From Streptomyces sioyaensis (GTDB lineage: Bacteria; Actinomycetota; Actinomycetes; Streptomycetales; Streptomycetaceae): a stretch of 41,182 bases of DNA. Both the position numbers and the translations under genes were made by a program. Positions 7,759 to 15,756 of this stretch are shown piece after piece. The notes under the pieces are model-generated. The model was not told where the DNA came from, did not search any database, and worked only from the letters and a program-made list of their open reading frames with translations. The stretch spans positions 1-41,182 of the forward strand of contig NZ_SDIF01000058.1 in assembly GCF_004122735.1 (NCBI RefSeq), written 5' to 3'. Positions within the stretch are counted from its first letter, which is position 1, and each line of letters opens with the position of its first letter.

Positions 7759-8223
7759 ATGTCTGCATCCCTGGACTCGTTCCTCCAGAGAGCCACCCCA
7801 CACGTCCTCGCACTCTTCCGCGTCGTCATCGGGCTGCTCTTCGCCTGCCACGGCGCGTCCTCGCTCTTCGGTGTCCTCGGCGGCGCCATGGGTCAGGGCG
7901 GCACCCTCCCCACCGGCAGCTGGCCGGGCTGGTACGCCGCCGTGATCCAGCTGGCCGGCGGCCTGCTGGTGATGCTCGGCCTGGGCACCCGCCCCGCGGC
8001 CCTGCTCAGCTCCGGTTCGATGGCGTACGCCTACTTCTCCACGCACCAGGGCACCGCGCTGTGGCCGATCCAGAACGGCGGCGAGGCGTCCGTGATGTTC
8101 TGCTGGGCATTCCTGCTGGTCTTCTTCACCGGCCCCGGCTCCTGGGCACTCGACCGGGTCTTCTTCGGCGCGCGCACGGAGCCGGCGGCGCCGGCCGCTC
8201 AGCAGGAGCCGTCCGCCGCCTGA
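7759..8223 (+). CDS. DoxX family membrane protein
   Basis: A 154-residue four-helix membrane protein of the DoxX family. Helix 1 is VLALFRVVIGLLFACHG, and the PGWYAAVIQLAGGLLVMLG segment with the GLGTRPAAL turn is typical. DoxX proteins are linked to redox homeostasis and quinone or thiosulfate-related electron transfer; in mycobacteria a DoxX protein joins a superoxide-detoxifying complex. The C-terminal tail is Ala/Glu/Gln-rich and soluble. ATG 7759 has TAGGAG 8 bases upstream. The iron box in the promoter suggests a function in iron starvation or oxidative stress. Two tandem hairpins follow. Confidence 0.85.
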   Translation: MSASLDSFLQRATPHVLALFRVVIGLLFACHGASSLFGVLGGAMGQGGTLPTGSWPGWYAAVIQLAGGLLVMLGLGTRPAALLSSGSMAYAYFSTHQGTALWPIQNGGEASVMFCWAFLLVFFTGPGSWALDRVFFGARTEPAAPAAQQEPSAA

Positions 8224-8287
8224 GGCGCCGACTCCACCCGGAGGCACCTCCGCGGCCCCGCACACTTCCCCGGCGCCGCACCTCCCT

Positions 8288-8317
8288 GGCCCGTACGGCA
8301 TCCCCGCCGTACGGGCC
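8288..8317 (+). terminator. Terminator hairpin after the DoxX gene
   Basis: A perfect 12-bp stem, GGCCCGTACGGC (8288-8299) and GCCGTACGGGCC (8306-8317), with loop ATCCCC, followed by TTG. Confidence 0.8.
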
Positions 8318-8327
8318 TTGCCGCGTT

Positions 8328-8367
8328 CCCCCTCCGGCCGACCACCCGGTCACCCGGCCGGAGGGGG
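8328..8367 (+). terminator. Second tandem hairpin before the DedA-like gene
   Basis: CCCCCTCCGGCCG (8328-8340) and CGGCCGGAGGGGG (8355-8367) form a perfect 13-bp stem around a 14-base loop, ten bases after the first hairpin. It may be a backup terminator or a leader structure of the downstream gene. The remaining gap to 8457 holds only a possible -10 (TACGCT, 8383-8388). Confidence 0.6.
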
Positions 8368-8457
8368 CCGGGCGCACAGGCGTACGCTGTATGGCTGAAG
8401 GGCCGCCCCTGCCGCACCGAGCGACGTCGCGGCGGGGTTCGGACCGGGAGTAGGACG

Positions 8458-9111
8458 TTGTTGGAAAGCCTGGGGTCCCTCAGTGGCACCCCGTGGGTGT
8501 ATGTGGTCGTCAGCTGCTCGATCGTGCTCGACGTCTTCGTCCCGATCCTGCCCAGCGGGATCCTGGTGATCGCCGCGGCCACCACCTCCGCCGGCGCCGG
8601 GAGCGCCGTGGACGCGGTCGGTCGCGTCGGTGTCGCCGCCTCCGTCCACGGCGGAGCCCCGCTGGCCCAGGTGTTCTCGCTGCTGCTGTGTGCCGCCACC
8701 GCCTCGGTGCTCGGCGACATGGTCGCCTACCGCCTCGCCTGGCGCGGCGGTGACCGCTTCGACCGCGCCATCGGCCGCTCCCGCCGGCTGACCGCGGCGC
8801 AGCGGCGACTCGGTACGGCGCTGACCCGGGGCGGCGGCATCGTCGTCGTCCTGGCCCGCTTCGCGCCCGCCGGACGGTCCGTGGTCAGCCTGGGCGCCGG
8901 CGTCGCCCACCGCACGGTCCGCGAGTTCCTGCCCTGGTCCGCACTGGCCGGCCTCGCCTGGGCCGCATACAGCGTGAGCCTCGGCTACTTCGGCGGGCAG
9001 TGGCTCGGCACGTCCTGGGTGAGCACCGCCCTCTCGGCCGTCGCCCTCTTCGCCGCCGGATCGGCCGCCGCGTTTCTGATGCGCCGGCCGGAGCGGTCCG
9101 GGGCGCGCTGA
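8458..9111 (+). CDS. DedA/VTT-domain membrane protein
   Basis: A 217-residue membrane protein of the DedA (SNARE-associated Golgi/VTT) family. It shows the family layout: a first hydrophobic segment YVVVSCSIVLDVFVPILPSGILVIAAA, a re-entrant loop region with GDMVAYRLAWRGGDR, then VVVLARFAPAGRSVVSLGAG (the conserved F-R-P-x-x-R/S type block) and two C-terminal helices. DedA proteins are lipid scramblases or support membrane homeostasis and proton motive force. The start is TTG 8458 or TTG 8461 after a GGGAGTAGGA stretch; no ATG is suitable. The middle (residues 45-65) has a Gly/Ala-rich insertion lengthening the first loop. Confidence 0.8.
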   Translation: MLESLGSLSGTPWVYVVVSCSIVLDVFVPILPSGILVIAAATTSAGAGSAVDAVGRVGVAASVHGGAPLAQVFSLLLCAATASVLGDMVAYRLAWRGGDRFDRAIGRSRRLTAAQRRLGTALTRGGGIVVVLARFAPAGRSVVSLGAGVAHRTVREFLPWSALAGLAWAAYSVSLGYFGGQWLGTSWVSTALSAVALFAAGSAAAFLMRRPERSGAR

Positions 9112-9134
9112 ACGGATGGCCTGGCGGCTCGGCG

Positions 9135-9177
9135 GCCGGGCGGCCCGGTGGCCCGGTAGCCGGGCGGCCCGGTGGCC
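9135..9177. repeat. 19-bp direct repeat downstream of the DedA-like gene
   Basis: GCCGGGCGGCCCGGTGGCC occurs twice (9135-9153 and 9159-9177), 24 bp apart, within a GGC/CCG-rich stretch (about 9112-9200) that is also able to fold into several hairpins. It begins about 25 bases after the stop codon. Confidence 0.65.
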
Positions 9178-9288
9178 GGGCGAGAGTCCGGCGGCCCGGC
9201 AAGAACTCGCCGATGTGGTCCCGGCGGCCTCCGGGGTGGCGGCCGCGGACGGGAAACCCTTGGCCGGGCGCCGCAGCCCGGTGCGACG

Positions 9289-9945
9289 ATGACCGGCATG
9301 TGCGGTAGCGGCACACCCAACGATCCCGACGGCTCCCACGATCACGACGGTCCCGACACCCTCCACGATCTCGGCGCCGCCAACGATCCCGGCGGTTCTC
9401 GCGGTACCGGCGGCGACCCCACTCCCCCGGCCAACGCCAGCTGGCGGCCCCGCCCCGAGACCGCCGAGGACCGGCCGGCCGTCCGCCGTCTCCACCTCGC
9501 CGCCTTCGAGACGGCCCAGGAGGCGGACCTCGTCGAGGCGCTGCGCCGCGACCCGGAGGCCTGGCTGCCGGGGCTGTCCTGGGTCGCCGACGCACCGGAC
9601 GGCACCCCGGTCGCCCATGCCCTGTTGACCCGCTGTCATGTCGGCGAGGTCCCCGCCGTGGCGCTCGCTCCCTGTGCCGTGCTGCCCGCGTTCCAGCGGA
9701 GCGGTGCGGGCGGGGCGGTGATCCGGGCACTGCTCGCGGCGGCGCAGGCGGCCGGCGAGCGGACCGCGATCGTGCTCGGCCATCCGCCCTACTACCCGCG
9801 CTTCGGTTTCGTACCGGCCGCCTCCCGGTTCGGCATCCAGCCCCCGCAGCCCTGGCCGGACGAGGCCTTCATGGCGCTGTCCCTGGACGGCTCCCCGCCC
9901 CCGCGCGGCGTGGTGCGCTACGCCGGGGCGTTCGGCATCGGCTGA
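9289..9945 (+). CDS. GNAT family N-acetyltransferase (YhbS-like)
   Basis: A 218-residue protein. Residues 1-50 are a low-complexity Gly/Asp/Pro/His-rich extension; the GNAT fold starts near RPRPETAEDRPAVRRLHLAAF. The acetyl-CoA loop is LPAFQRSGAGGAVIRALL (the Q/R-x-x-G-x-G/A pattern), and the IVLGHPPYYPRFGFVPAASRFGI segment is characteristic of the YhbS/PA3270 subgroup. These enzymes acetylate small amines or proteins; the substrate is unknown. ATG 9289 (or 9298) has no clear ribosome-binding site, so the start is uncertain and the N-terminal extension may be wrong. It follows the repeat region and precedes a methyltransferase after a 207-base gap. Confidence 0.8.
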   Translation: MTGMCGSGTPNDPDGSHDHDGPDTLHDLGAANDPGGSRGTGGDPTPPANASWRPRPETAEDRPAVRRLHLAAFETAQEADLVEALRRDPEAWLPGLSWVADAPDGTPVAHALLTRCHVGEVPAVALAPCAVLPAFQRSGAGGAVIRALLAAAQAAGERTAIVLGHPPYYPRFGFVPAASRFGIQPPQPWPDEAFMALSLDGSPPPRGVVRYAGAFGIG

Positions 9946-10021
9946 GGGCGGGCTGCGGGCGGGCTGCGGGCCCGGGCCGCTCGGGCGGTGCCGTACGGGC
10001 GGGCGCCTCCCCGATCCGGAG

Positions 10022-10027
10022 TAAAAT
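10022..10027 (+). promoter_or_regulatory. Possible -10 element of the methyltransferase gene
   Basis: TAAAAT is a conspicuous AT hexamer in a GC-rich gap, about 125 bases before the start codon. No good -35 is seen. The remainder of 9946-10152 shows no gene. Confidence 0.3.
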
Positions 10028-10152
10028 CGACCGTCACACCACGCCCCCCGTCTCCTGTGAGCCGTACGCGCTCCCCGGACGCCGGACCGGGACCGCCTCC
10101 CTGGGCGGCACCCCTCGGCGGGGTCCGAACCACACACGCGAGGCACACTTCG

Positions 10153-11349
10153 GTGAACCAACCGCCGGTCGTCGAATGGACCGAGGCCGACGAGGCCCGT
10201 TGCGCCCGTTGGCGCTCCGAGAACGGCGCTCCGCCACCCCGCCGCATCGTCATCGCGGACGACCGGACGAAGGCCGACGACGCCTACAAACTCGCCTGTG
10301 AGGGCACCGCACTGCTGTGGCGCGGCGACTTCCACAACGCCCGCCAGCTGCTGACCGCGATGGCCCGCCGGATCGACCGCCGCCCCCGCAAGGCACCGCC
10401 CGCCGACGTCACCCAGGCGTTCCATCTGCACCGCGCCGCGCAGAATCAACGCGCCCGCATCCTGGGCATGCTGCTGGTCCCGCTCGACGCGTCCCTCGCC
10501 GTCCCGCTGCACCGTGCCCCGGACGTCCGCGAGGCCTGCGCCAGGGCGTACGGCCCCGCCGAGCCCGCCGGCGACGAGGCGTCCGGGACCGCCGAGGGCG
10601 GGGATCCGACCGCCTCCCTGGTCTCGCTGCGCGAGCTGCTCGGCCTCATCGGCGCCAACGAATGGCGCAGGAAGGGCGTGGAGATCCCGGCGCTCGGTGG
10701 CGACCGCATCCATCCGCACTACGGCGTCTTCTCCCCGGCCCGCGGCGAGTACGTCGACCTGGTGGCCGAGGCACCGCTGCCCTCCCAGGAGCTGGCGTTC
10801 GACATCGGCACCGGCACCGGCGTACTGGCCGCGGTGCTCGCCCGGCGCGGAGTACGCCGGATCGTGGCCACCGACCAGGACCCGCGGGCGCTGGCCTGCG
10901 CCCGTGAGAACACCCAAAGGCTGGGCGTCGCCGGACAGGTGGAGGTGGTCGAGGCCGATCTGTTCCCGGCCGGCCGCGCCCCGCTGGTCGTCTGCAACCC
11001 CCCGTGGGTGCCCGCGAAACCGACGTCCCCTGTGGAGCATGCGGTGTACGACCCGGGAAACCGGATGCTGCACGGCTTCCTGGGCGGCCTCGGGGACCAT
11101 CTGACACCAGGCGGCGAGGGCTGGCTGATCCTCTCCGACTTCGCGGAGCACCTCGGCCTGCGTCCGCACGCCGCGCTCCTTGACGCCTTCGCCGCCTCCG
11201 GCCTGACGGTCCTCGGACGCCTCGACATCACCCCCCGCCATCCGCGCGCCCGCGACACCTCCGACCCGCTCCATGTGGCCCGCGCCGCCGAGGTCACGTC
11301 CCTGTGGCGGCTGGGCCTCGCGGCCGGGGGTACGGCCGACTCCCGCTGA
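10153..11349 (+). CDS. Class I SAM-dependent methyltransferase (PrmC/RsmC-like)
   Basis: A 398-residue protein in two parts. The N-terminal half (to about 210) is an alpha-rich domain of unknown role with KADDAYKLACEGTALLWRGD. The C-terminal half is a Rossmann methyltransferase: motif I FDIGTGTGVLAAVLA binds SAM, VATDQDPRALACAREN is motif II, and VVCNPPWVPAK is the NPPY/W motif typical of enzymes that methylate a planar amide or exocyclic amino nitrogen (glutamine, adenine or guanine). The tryptophan in place of tyrosine is tolerated in the family. GTG 10153 has GAGG 10 bases upstream; the frame extends back to 9988 without support. The substrate is not identifiable. Confidence 0.82.
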   Translation: MNQPPVVEWTEADEARCARWRSENGAPPPRRIVIADDRTKADDAYKLACEGTALLWRGDFHNARQLLTAMARRIDRRPRKAPPADVTQAFHLHRAAQNQRARILGMLLVPLDASLAVPLHRAPDVREACARAYGPAEPAGDEASGTAEGGDPTASLVSLRELLGLIGANEWRRKGVEIPALGGDRIHPHYGVFSPARGEYVDLVAEAPLPSQELAFDIGTGTGVLAAVLARRGVRRIVATDQDPRALACARENTQRLGVAGQVEVVEADLFPAGRAPLVVCNPPWVPAKPTSPVEHAVYDPGNRMLHGFLGGLGDHLTPGGEGWLILSDFAEHLGLRPHAALLDAFAASGLTVLGRLDITPRHPRARDTSDPLHVARAAEVTSLWRLGLAAGGTADSR

Positions 11350-11364
11350 GGCCGGGCGGGTTGG

Positions 11365-11407
11365 GGCCGCGGCGGGACGGCGGCGCGGCCACCGGGCCGG
11401 GCCGGTG
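11365..11407 (+). terminator. Paired hairpins after the methyltransferase gene
   Basis: GGCCGCG (11365-11371) pairs with CGCGGCC (11384-11390), and directly after it CACCGG (11390-11395) pairs with CCGGTG (11402-11407) around a 6-base loop. They lie 16 bases after the stop codon. Confidence 0.45.
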
Positions 11408-11519
11408 TGGACCGGGAGGCACGGCCGCCAGGCGGTGCCCATCTGAACCGTGAGACGCGGCCGCCGCCCCGGAGCGCAGCCGCCCGATGCGCCTCCGGGT
11501 CAGGCACGATGGAGACATC

Positions 11520-12176
11520 ATGGATCTCCGGTACCTCCTCTCCCGCGCCCGTGACCTCGCCGCCTCCGCCACGCCCGGCCGGCGCCGGCTGCTCGGCATC
11601 ACCGGCCCGCCGGGCGCCGGGAAGTCCACCCTCGCCGCCCATCTCGTGGCCGGGCTGGCCGGGCAGGCGGCGCTGGTGCCGATGGACGGCTTCCATCTCG
11701 CCGAGGCGGAGTTGCGCCGTCTGGGCCGCGGGGACCGCAAGGGCGCACCGGACACCTTCGACCCCGCGGGCTACGCGGCACTCCTGGCCCGTCTGCGCTC
11801 CCCCGAACCGGACACCTCCGTCTACGCCCCGGCCTTCGACCGCCGTATCGAGGAGCCGGTCGCCGGCAGCATCCCCGTCGCACCCCACATCCCGCTCATC
11901 GTCACCGAGGGCAATTACCTCCTGCTCGACTCCGCCCCCTGGTCGCGGGTGCGCGCACTGCTCGACGAGGTCTGGTACGTGGAGCTGGACGGCGCGGAGC
12001 GGATCCGGCGGCTGATCGACCGCCATGAGCGCTTCGGACGCCCGCGTGCCGACGCCGAGCGGTTCGTGCTCGCCTCGGACGAGGCCAACGCCCGTGTCGT
12101 GGCGGCCACCCGCGAGCTCGCCGACCTCGTCATCCGCTTCACACCCGACGAGGCTCCGTCCCCCGAAGGCGCATAG
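11520..12176 (+). CDS. Nucleoside/nucleotide kinase family protein (FrcK/uridine kinase-like)
   Basis: A 218-residue P-loop kinase. Walker A is GITGPPGAGKST (residues 27-38); LVPMDGFHLAEAEL holds the DGFH motif shared with pantothenate kinase, uridine kinase and the fructose kinase FrcK/YggC group; PDTFDPAGYAALL and YAPAFDRRIEEP form the substrate lid; IPLIVTEGNYLLLD is the Walker B-like region; RRLIDRHERFGR supplies lid arginines. It phosphorylates a small hydroxylated molecule, but nucleoside, pantothenate-like or sugar cannot be distinguished. ATG 11520 is preceded by GGAG with a 5-base gap. It is convergent with the small membrane protein that follows, with only 19 bases between. Confidence 0.82.
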   Translation: MDLRYLLSRARDLAASATPGRRRLLGITGPPGAGKSTLAAHLVAGLAGQAALVPMDGFHLAEAELRRLGRGDRKGAPDTFDPAGYAALLARLRSPEPDTSVYAPAFDRRIEEPVAGSIPVAPHIPLIVTEGNYLLLDSAPWSRVRALLDEVWYVELDGAERIRRLIDRHERFGRPRADAERFVLASDEANARVVAATRELADLVIRFTPDEAPSPEGA

Positions 12177-12195
12177 GCCCCTGCTCCCGGCCTCC

Positions 12196-12567
12196 TTACC
12201 GCTGCTCGTCGGCGAGCAGCCCGGCCACCGACAGGGCGCCCCAGCCCACGGACACCGCCACCGCCACCGCCCGGCGGCCGCGCCCCGGCAGCGTCGCGCC
12301 GAGCAGCGCGGCATCCCCCAAGTCGGCGGCGATCCGCACATATGCGGCGGTACGCAGCGCCGGCCCTTCCGGAGCCAGCGCCAGCGCCAGCCCGCTCACC
12401 GCGTCCCGCCAGGCCAGCGGACGCAGCGAGGTCCGGGTCGCCGGCGCGGTCCGCCCCGCGGTATCGACCAGCCCCGAGGGCCGCGCCAGCAGACCGGGCG
12501 CCGCGGCCACCGCCACCCCGTACGCCGCGGTGGCCACCCCGACCGCACGCAACAAAGAGACCTTCAT
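12196..12567 (-). CDS. Small membrane protein of unknown function (DUF4267-like)
   Basis: A 123-residue hydrophobic protein with about four helices: VGVATAAYGVAVAAAPGLLA, RDAVSGLALALAPEG, TAAYVRIAADLGDAALLGA and AVAVSVGWGALSVAGLLA. The arrangement resembles short DUF4267-type membrane proteins. ATG 12567 is preferred over GTG 12588 because AAAGG lies 10 bases upstream. It is divergent from the MarR regulator, so the same operator could control it, and MarR-linked targets of this size are common. No biochemical role can be inferred. Confidence 0.6.
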   Translation of the reverse strand: MKVSLLRAVGVATAAYGVAVAAAPGLLARPSGLVDTAGRTAPATRTSLRPLAWRDAVSGLALALAPEGPALRTAAYVRIAADLGDAALLGATLPGRGRRAVAVAVSVGWGALSVAGLLADEQR

Positions 12568-12679
12568 CCACCGTCCGCCTTTCCTCACCCACTGGTCACA
12601 CGAGCCCCGTCAGACTCGTTGTCCCCTCCAACTCCTTTCCGCGGCAACCCCCTTCCCAAACGACATCACCGGTGTCACC

Positions 12680-12698
12680 ATGACACTATGAGTGTCAT
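12680..12698 (+). promoter_or_regulatory. MarR operator palindrome
   Basis: A perfect inverted repeat, ATGACACT-ATG-AGTGTCAT, lies between the divergent small membrane protein and the MarR gene, ending just upstream of the MarR ribosome-binding site AGGGGGAG (12701-12708). Its size (8+3+8) fits a MarR dimer, so autoregulation is likely. An ATG inside it (12688) is in frame with the regulator but would place the operator within the coding region. Confidence 0.65.
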
Positions 12699-12717
12699 CG
12701 AGGGGGAGTCCATGTCC

Positions 12718-13335
12718 ATGAGCACCATCGAGCGCGACAGCGAAAGCGACAGCAACAGCAACAGCAACAGCAACAACGGCGGAGCACCGGCGCCCGACGA
12801 CGACCTGCTGTACGGCGTCATCCGGCGCCTGTGGCCACTGCACCGCACGGTCGTGCGCGTGGTGGAACGCGAACTGTCCGGCACGGGCCTGACCGCCGGG
12901 GAACACGCACTACTGGACGCGCTGCACGCCGAAGGTCCGCGGACCGTCCCGCAGTTGGCGCGCGCGATGGACCTCGACCGGCAGCCGGTGCAGCGCTGGG
13001 TGAACCACGCCGTCGAACTGGGGCTGGCGGTGACGGCACCCAACCCCGCCCACCGCCGCTCGTCGCTGATCCAGCTCACGAGCGAGGGCGCGGAGGCGAT
13101 ACGCGGGATCCAGACGTTCGAGACGGCGCAGCTGCGGCAGCGGCTGGCCGATCTGCCCGCCGAGGACCTCCGCACCGCGCTGCACGTACTCGACCGACTC
13201 GGTGAGGAATTCCGGCACCTCGGGAACGGCTCACACGTTCCACCGGAGGAACCCGACAGTCGCGGCAATACCGACGCCAGTCGCATCCAGCCCAGCTCAC
13301 CGCATCCGACGCACAAAGGACGGCTCAGAGAATGA
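12718..13335 (+). CDS. MarR-family transcriptional regulator
   Basis: A 205-residue winged helix-turn-helix regulator. After a Ser/Asn/Asp-rich N-terminus encoded by repeated AGC-AAC codons, the DNA-binding domain reads LTAGEHALLDALHAEGPRTVPQLARAMDLDRQPVQRWVNHAVELGLAV (recognition helix RQPVQRWVNHAVELG), then the wing NPAHRRSSLIQLTSEG. The C-terminal helices form the dimer interface, and a Pro/Ser-rich tail follows. ATG 12718 is chosen because AGGGGGAG lies 9 bases upstream; ATG 12712 and 12688 are also in frame. Its stop overlaps the hydrolase start by ATGA, so both are translated together. The ligand is unknown; the partner hydrolase suggests an ester or lactone. Confidence 0.82.
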   Translation: MSTIERDSESDSNSNSNSNNGGAPAPDDDLLYGVIRRLWPLHRTVVRVVERELSGTGLTAGEHALLDALHAEGPRTVPQLARAMDLDRQPVQRWVNHAVELGLAVTAPNPAHRRSSLIQLTSEGAEAIRGIQTFETAQLRQRLADLPAEDLRTALHVLDRLGEEFRHLGNGSHVPPEEPDSRGNTDASRIQPSSPHPTHKGRLRE

Positions 13336-14180
13336 CCCGCAGAATCACCGCCTGGTCCGAGATCGACAACGGCCTCGTGCCGGTCGAGGAGGGCGAACTC
13401 TTCTACGAGACGGCGGGCTCGGGCCCCGCGGTGGTACTGCTGCACGGCGCGATGCTCGACCAACACATGTGGGACGAGCAGTTCGCCTGGCTGGTGAACT
13501 CCGGCCTGCGCGCGATCCGTTACGACTTCCGCGGCCACGGCCTGTCCTCCACCGTGGCCGGTGACTACGCCCATCACGACGACCTGTGCGCGCTTCTCGA
13601 CGCCCTCGACGTGCCCCGCGCCGTCCTCGTCGGCCTCTCCCACGGCGCCCGGGTCGCGCTGGACACCGCCCTCGCCCACCCGGACCGGGTGGCGGCTCTC
13701 GCGCTCGCCTCCCCCGGGATCAGCGGCCGCGCCTTCACCGACCCCTTCATCCTGGAGCACATCAAGGAGCAGGTGGCGGCGATCGGCGCACCGGACGGCG
13801 TGGAGCGCTATATCGAGCACTTCCTGCGGATGTGGGTGGACGGACCGCACCGCGAACCGTCCGCGGTGCACCCGGGATTCCGTGAGCGGATGCGCGCCTC
13901 GGCCGAGGCCAATGTGGAGGTGCATGGCGAGGGGACGGGGGGCGGGATGCCCCTTGAGGTCGGAGCCGCCGGGCGGCTGGGGGAAATCCGGGTGCCGACG
14001 GTCGTGTGCGACGGCGATCTCGACGGCCGCGACATCTCCGCCAACGCCCATGCGATAGCACTGTCCGTCCCCGGCGCCCACAGGGTCCGGATACCGGGCG
14101 CGGGCCATATGGTCAATCTGGAGAACACCGCGCTCTTCGACCAGGAACTCCATGCCTTTCTCTGCTCCCTGAACCTGTGA
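13332..14180 (+). CDS. Alpha/beta-fold hydrolase
   Basis: A 282-residue alpha/beta hydrolase. The oxyanion loop is VVLLHGAMLDQHMW, the conserved RYDFRGHGLSS follows, and the nucleophile elbow is LVGLSHGAR (Ser at about residue 103). The catalytic acid is probably the Asp in VVCDGDLDGRD and the catalytic His is in IPGAGHMVNLE. The cap domain is helical (residues 130-210). Members include lactonases, haloperoxidase-like esterases and meta-cleavage product hydrolases; the substrate is unknown. The ATG overlaps the MarR stop codon (ATGA), so the regulator probably controls this enzyme and may sense its substrate. Confidence 0.82.
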   Translation: MTRRITAWSEIDNGLVPVEEGELFYETAGSGPAVVLLHGAMLDQHMWDEQFAWLVNSGLRAIRYDFRGHGLSSTVAGDYAHHDDLCALLDALDVPRAVLVGLSHGARVALDTALAHPDRVAALALASPGISGRAFTDPFILEHIKEQVAAIGAPDGVERYIEHFLRMWVDGPHREPSAVHPGFRERMRASAEANVEVHGEGTGGGMPLEVGAAGRLGEIRVPTVVCDGDLDGRDISANAHAIALSVPGAHRVRIPGAGHMVNLENTALFDQELHAFLCSLNL

Positions 14181-14272
14181 CGGACGAGCCTCTCCCGCGG
14201 ACGGCGCTCCCGCCCGCCCCCGGACCCGCACCACGGACCGCACCTCTCCCCCGTGGCGGTTAGAGTGGCCGG

Positions 14273-14460
14273 GCCGTGGTGCTCGGGAAGACCGGTGACG
14301 GACCTTGAGGTCCCAGTCCGGAGCGGCCCTCGCCACTGTGATCGGGGAGTTTCCACCCCTTCCGCAGACGCATGACGCCTCTGCGGCGCCACTGACCGCA
14401 GCCCGCGGCCGGGAAGGCGGGGCGGACGCGTGCACCCGTAAGCCAGGAGACCGGCCACGG
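14273..14460 (+). promoter_or_regulatory. Cobalamin (B12) riboswitch
   Basis: The segment has the RF00174 landmarks in order: a P3-P6 region with CCGGTGACGG (14292-14301), GCCACTG (14332-14338), GGGAAGGC (14411-14418), and AGCCAGGAGACCGG (14441-14454) near the end. A possible -10, TAGAGT (14261-14266), lies just before it. Adenosylcobalamin binding would shut down the downstream Ni/Co transporter, so cobalt uptake falls when B12 is plentiful. It fills most of the 324-base gap between the hydrolase and transporter genes. Confidence 0.9.
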
Positions 14461-14504
14461 CATTTCACGAAGTGATCCACGAGGTGCTGGAGCGTGACCG
14501 CCGG

Positions 14505-15756
14505 ATGGCCCTGTCCACCGATACCCCGAACACCCCTGCCTCCGGCGCCTTCCGCTGGCGCCGGCAGGACACCGTCCGTACCGCGGGCCTGATGGCCGTC
14601 ATAGCCGGACTGCATGTCGTCGCCTTCGGCGTGCTCTTCCTGCTGGTGGTCCCGCACCACTACACCGTCGGCAGCCGGGTCTTCGGCGTCGGGCTGGGCA
14701 TCACCGCGTACACCCTCGGCATGCGGCACGCCTTCGACGCCGACCACATCGCCGCCATCGACAACACCACCCGCAAGCTGATGGCCGACGGCAAGCGGCC
14801 GGTCTCGGTCGGCTTCTGGTTCGCGCTCGGCCACTCCAGCGTGGTCGTCGTGATGGCCGCCCTCGTGGCGGGCGGCGCGCAGCTCGCCGGCATCCTGCTC
14901 AACGACGAGTCCCGCATGCACCAGATCCTGGGCACGGTCGGGACCACCGTCTCGGGGTCGTTCCTCTACCTCATCGCCGCCCTCAACCTCATCGCGCTGT
15001 CCGGGATGTGGCGGGTCTTCCGCGAGATGCGCAGCGGCCGCTACGACGAGGCCGAGCTGGAGCGGCAACTCGACTCACGCGGCTTCATGAACCGCTTCCT
15101 GGGGCGGTTCACCCGCTCCGTCTCCCGCCCCGGCCAGATGTTCCCGCTCGGCTTCCTCTTCGGGCTCGGCTTCGACACCGCGACCGAAGTGACCCTGATG
15201 GTGATGGCGGGCAGCGGCGCCGCGGCCGGTCTGCCCTGGCACGCGGTGCTGTGTCTGCCGCTGCTCTTCGCCGCCGGAATGAGCCTGTTCGACACCCTCG
15301 ACGGCACCTTCATGAACTTCGCCTACCAGTGGGCGTTCTCCAACCCGGTGCGCAAGGTCTACTACAACCTCGCGATCACCGGCCTCTCGATCGCCGTCGC
15401 CTTCTTCATCGGCACGATCGAGCTGGTGACGGTGCTGCACGACAAGCTTGCCCTCACCGACCCGCTGACCGGCTGGATATCCGGCCTCGACCTCGACAAC
15501 GTCGGCTTCATCATCGTCGGCCTGTTCGTCGTCGTGTGGGCCGCGGCGCTGGCGTACTGGCGGCTGTCCGGCGTCGAGAAGCGCTGGACGGAGCGGACCC
15601 GGCAGGCACAGCCGGCGGATCCGGGGGGGTACGGCAGATCTGGCAGGTACGGCAGGTACGGCAGGTACGGAGAACGAGGCGCTCGCCCCCGGTCCCGCAG
15701 CGGGGCAGGGGCCGAGCCTGTCCGATCCGGCCCCGCCCCGCTCTCCCCTCAGGTAG
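14505..15756 (+). CDS. NiCoT-family nickel/cobalt transporter, probable 3' frameshift
   Basis: A HoxN/NixA-type transporter with about eight helices. Signatures are GMRHAFDADHIAAIDNTTRK (the H-x4-D-H metal motif in helix II), FALGHSSVVVVMA, and LGFDTATEVTLM. The B12 riboswitch upstream points to cobalt. After TERTRQAQPADPGG the frame becomes Arg/Ser-rich and, read literally, runs on to a stop at 16100 antisense to the VOC gene. Removing one base from the G7 run (15623-15629) instead gives an Ala/Gly/Glu-rich tail that stops at TAG 15754-15756, where the convergent gene ends. A sequencing error or phase slip there is likely; coordinates follow that reading. ATG 14505 has GGAG 12 bases upstream; GTG 14472 is an alternative. 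Confidence 0.8.
15642..15668 (+). repeat. Three 9-bp tandem repeats at the NiCoT 3' end
   Basis: GGCAGGTAC repeats three times (15642-15650, 15651-15659, 15660-15668), immediately after the G7 run. In the corrected frame it encodes Ala-Gly-Thr repeats. Confidence 0.8.

Noticed and set aside
8350..11442. Very long minus-strand open frame (about 1000 codons) opposite DedA, GNAT and methyltransferase genes
   Set aside because: Arg/Gly/Ala-rich low-complexity translation, no domains, and fully antisense to three recognisable genes; a GC-skew artefact.
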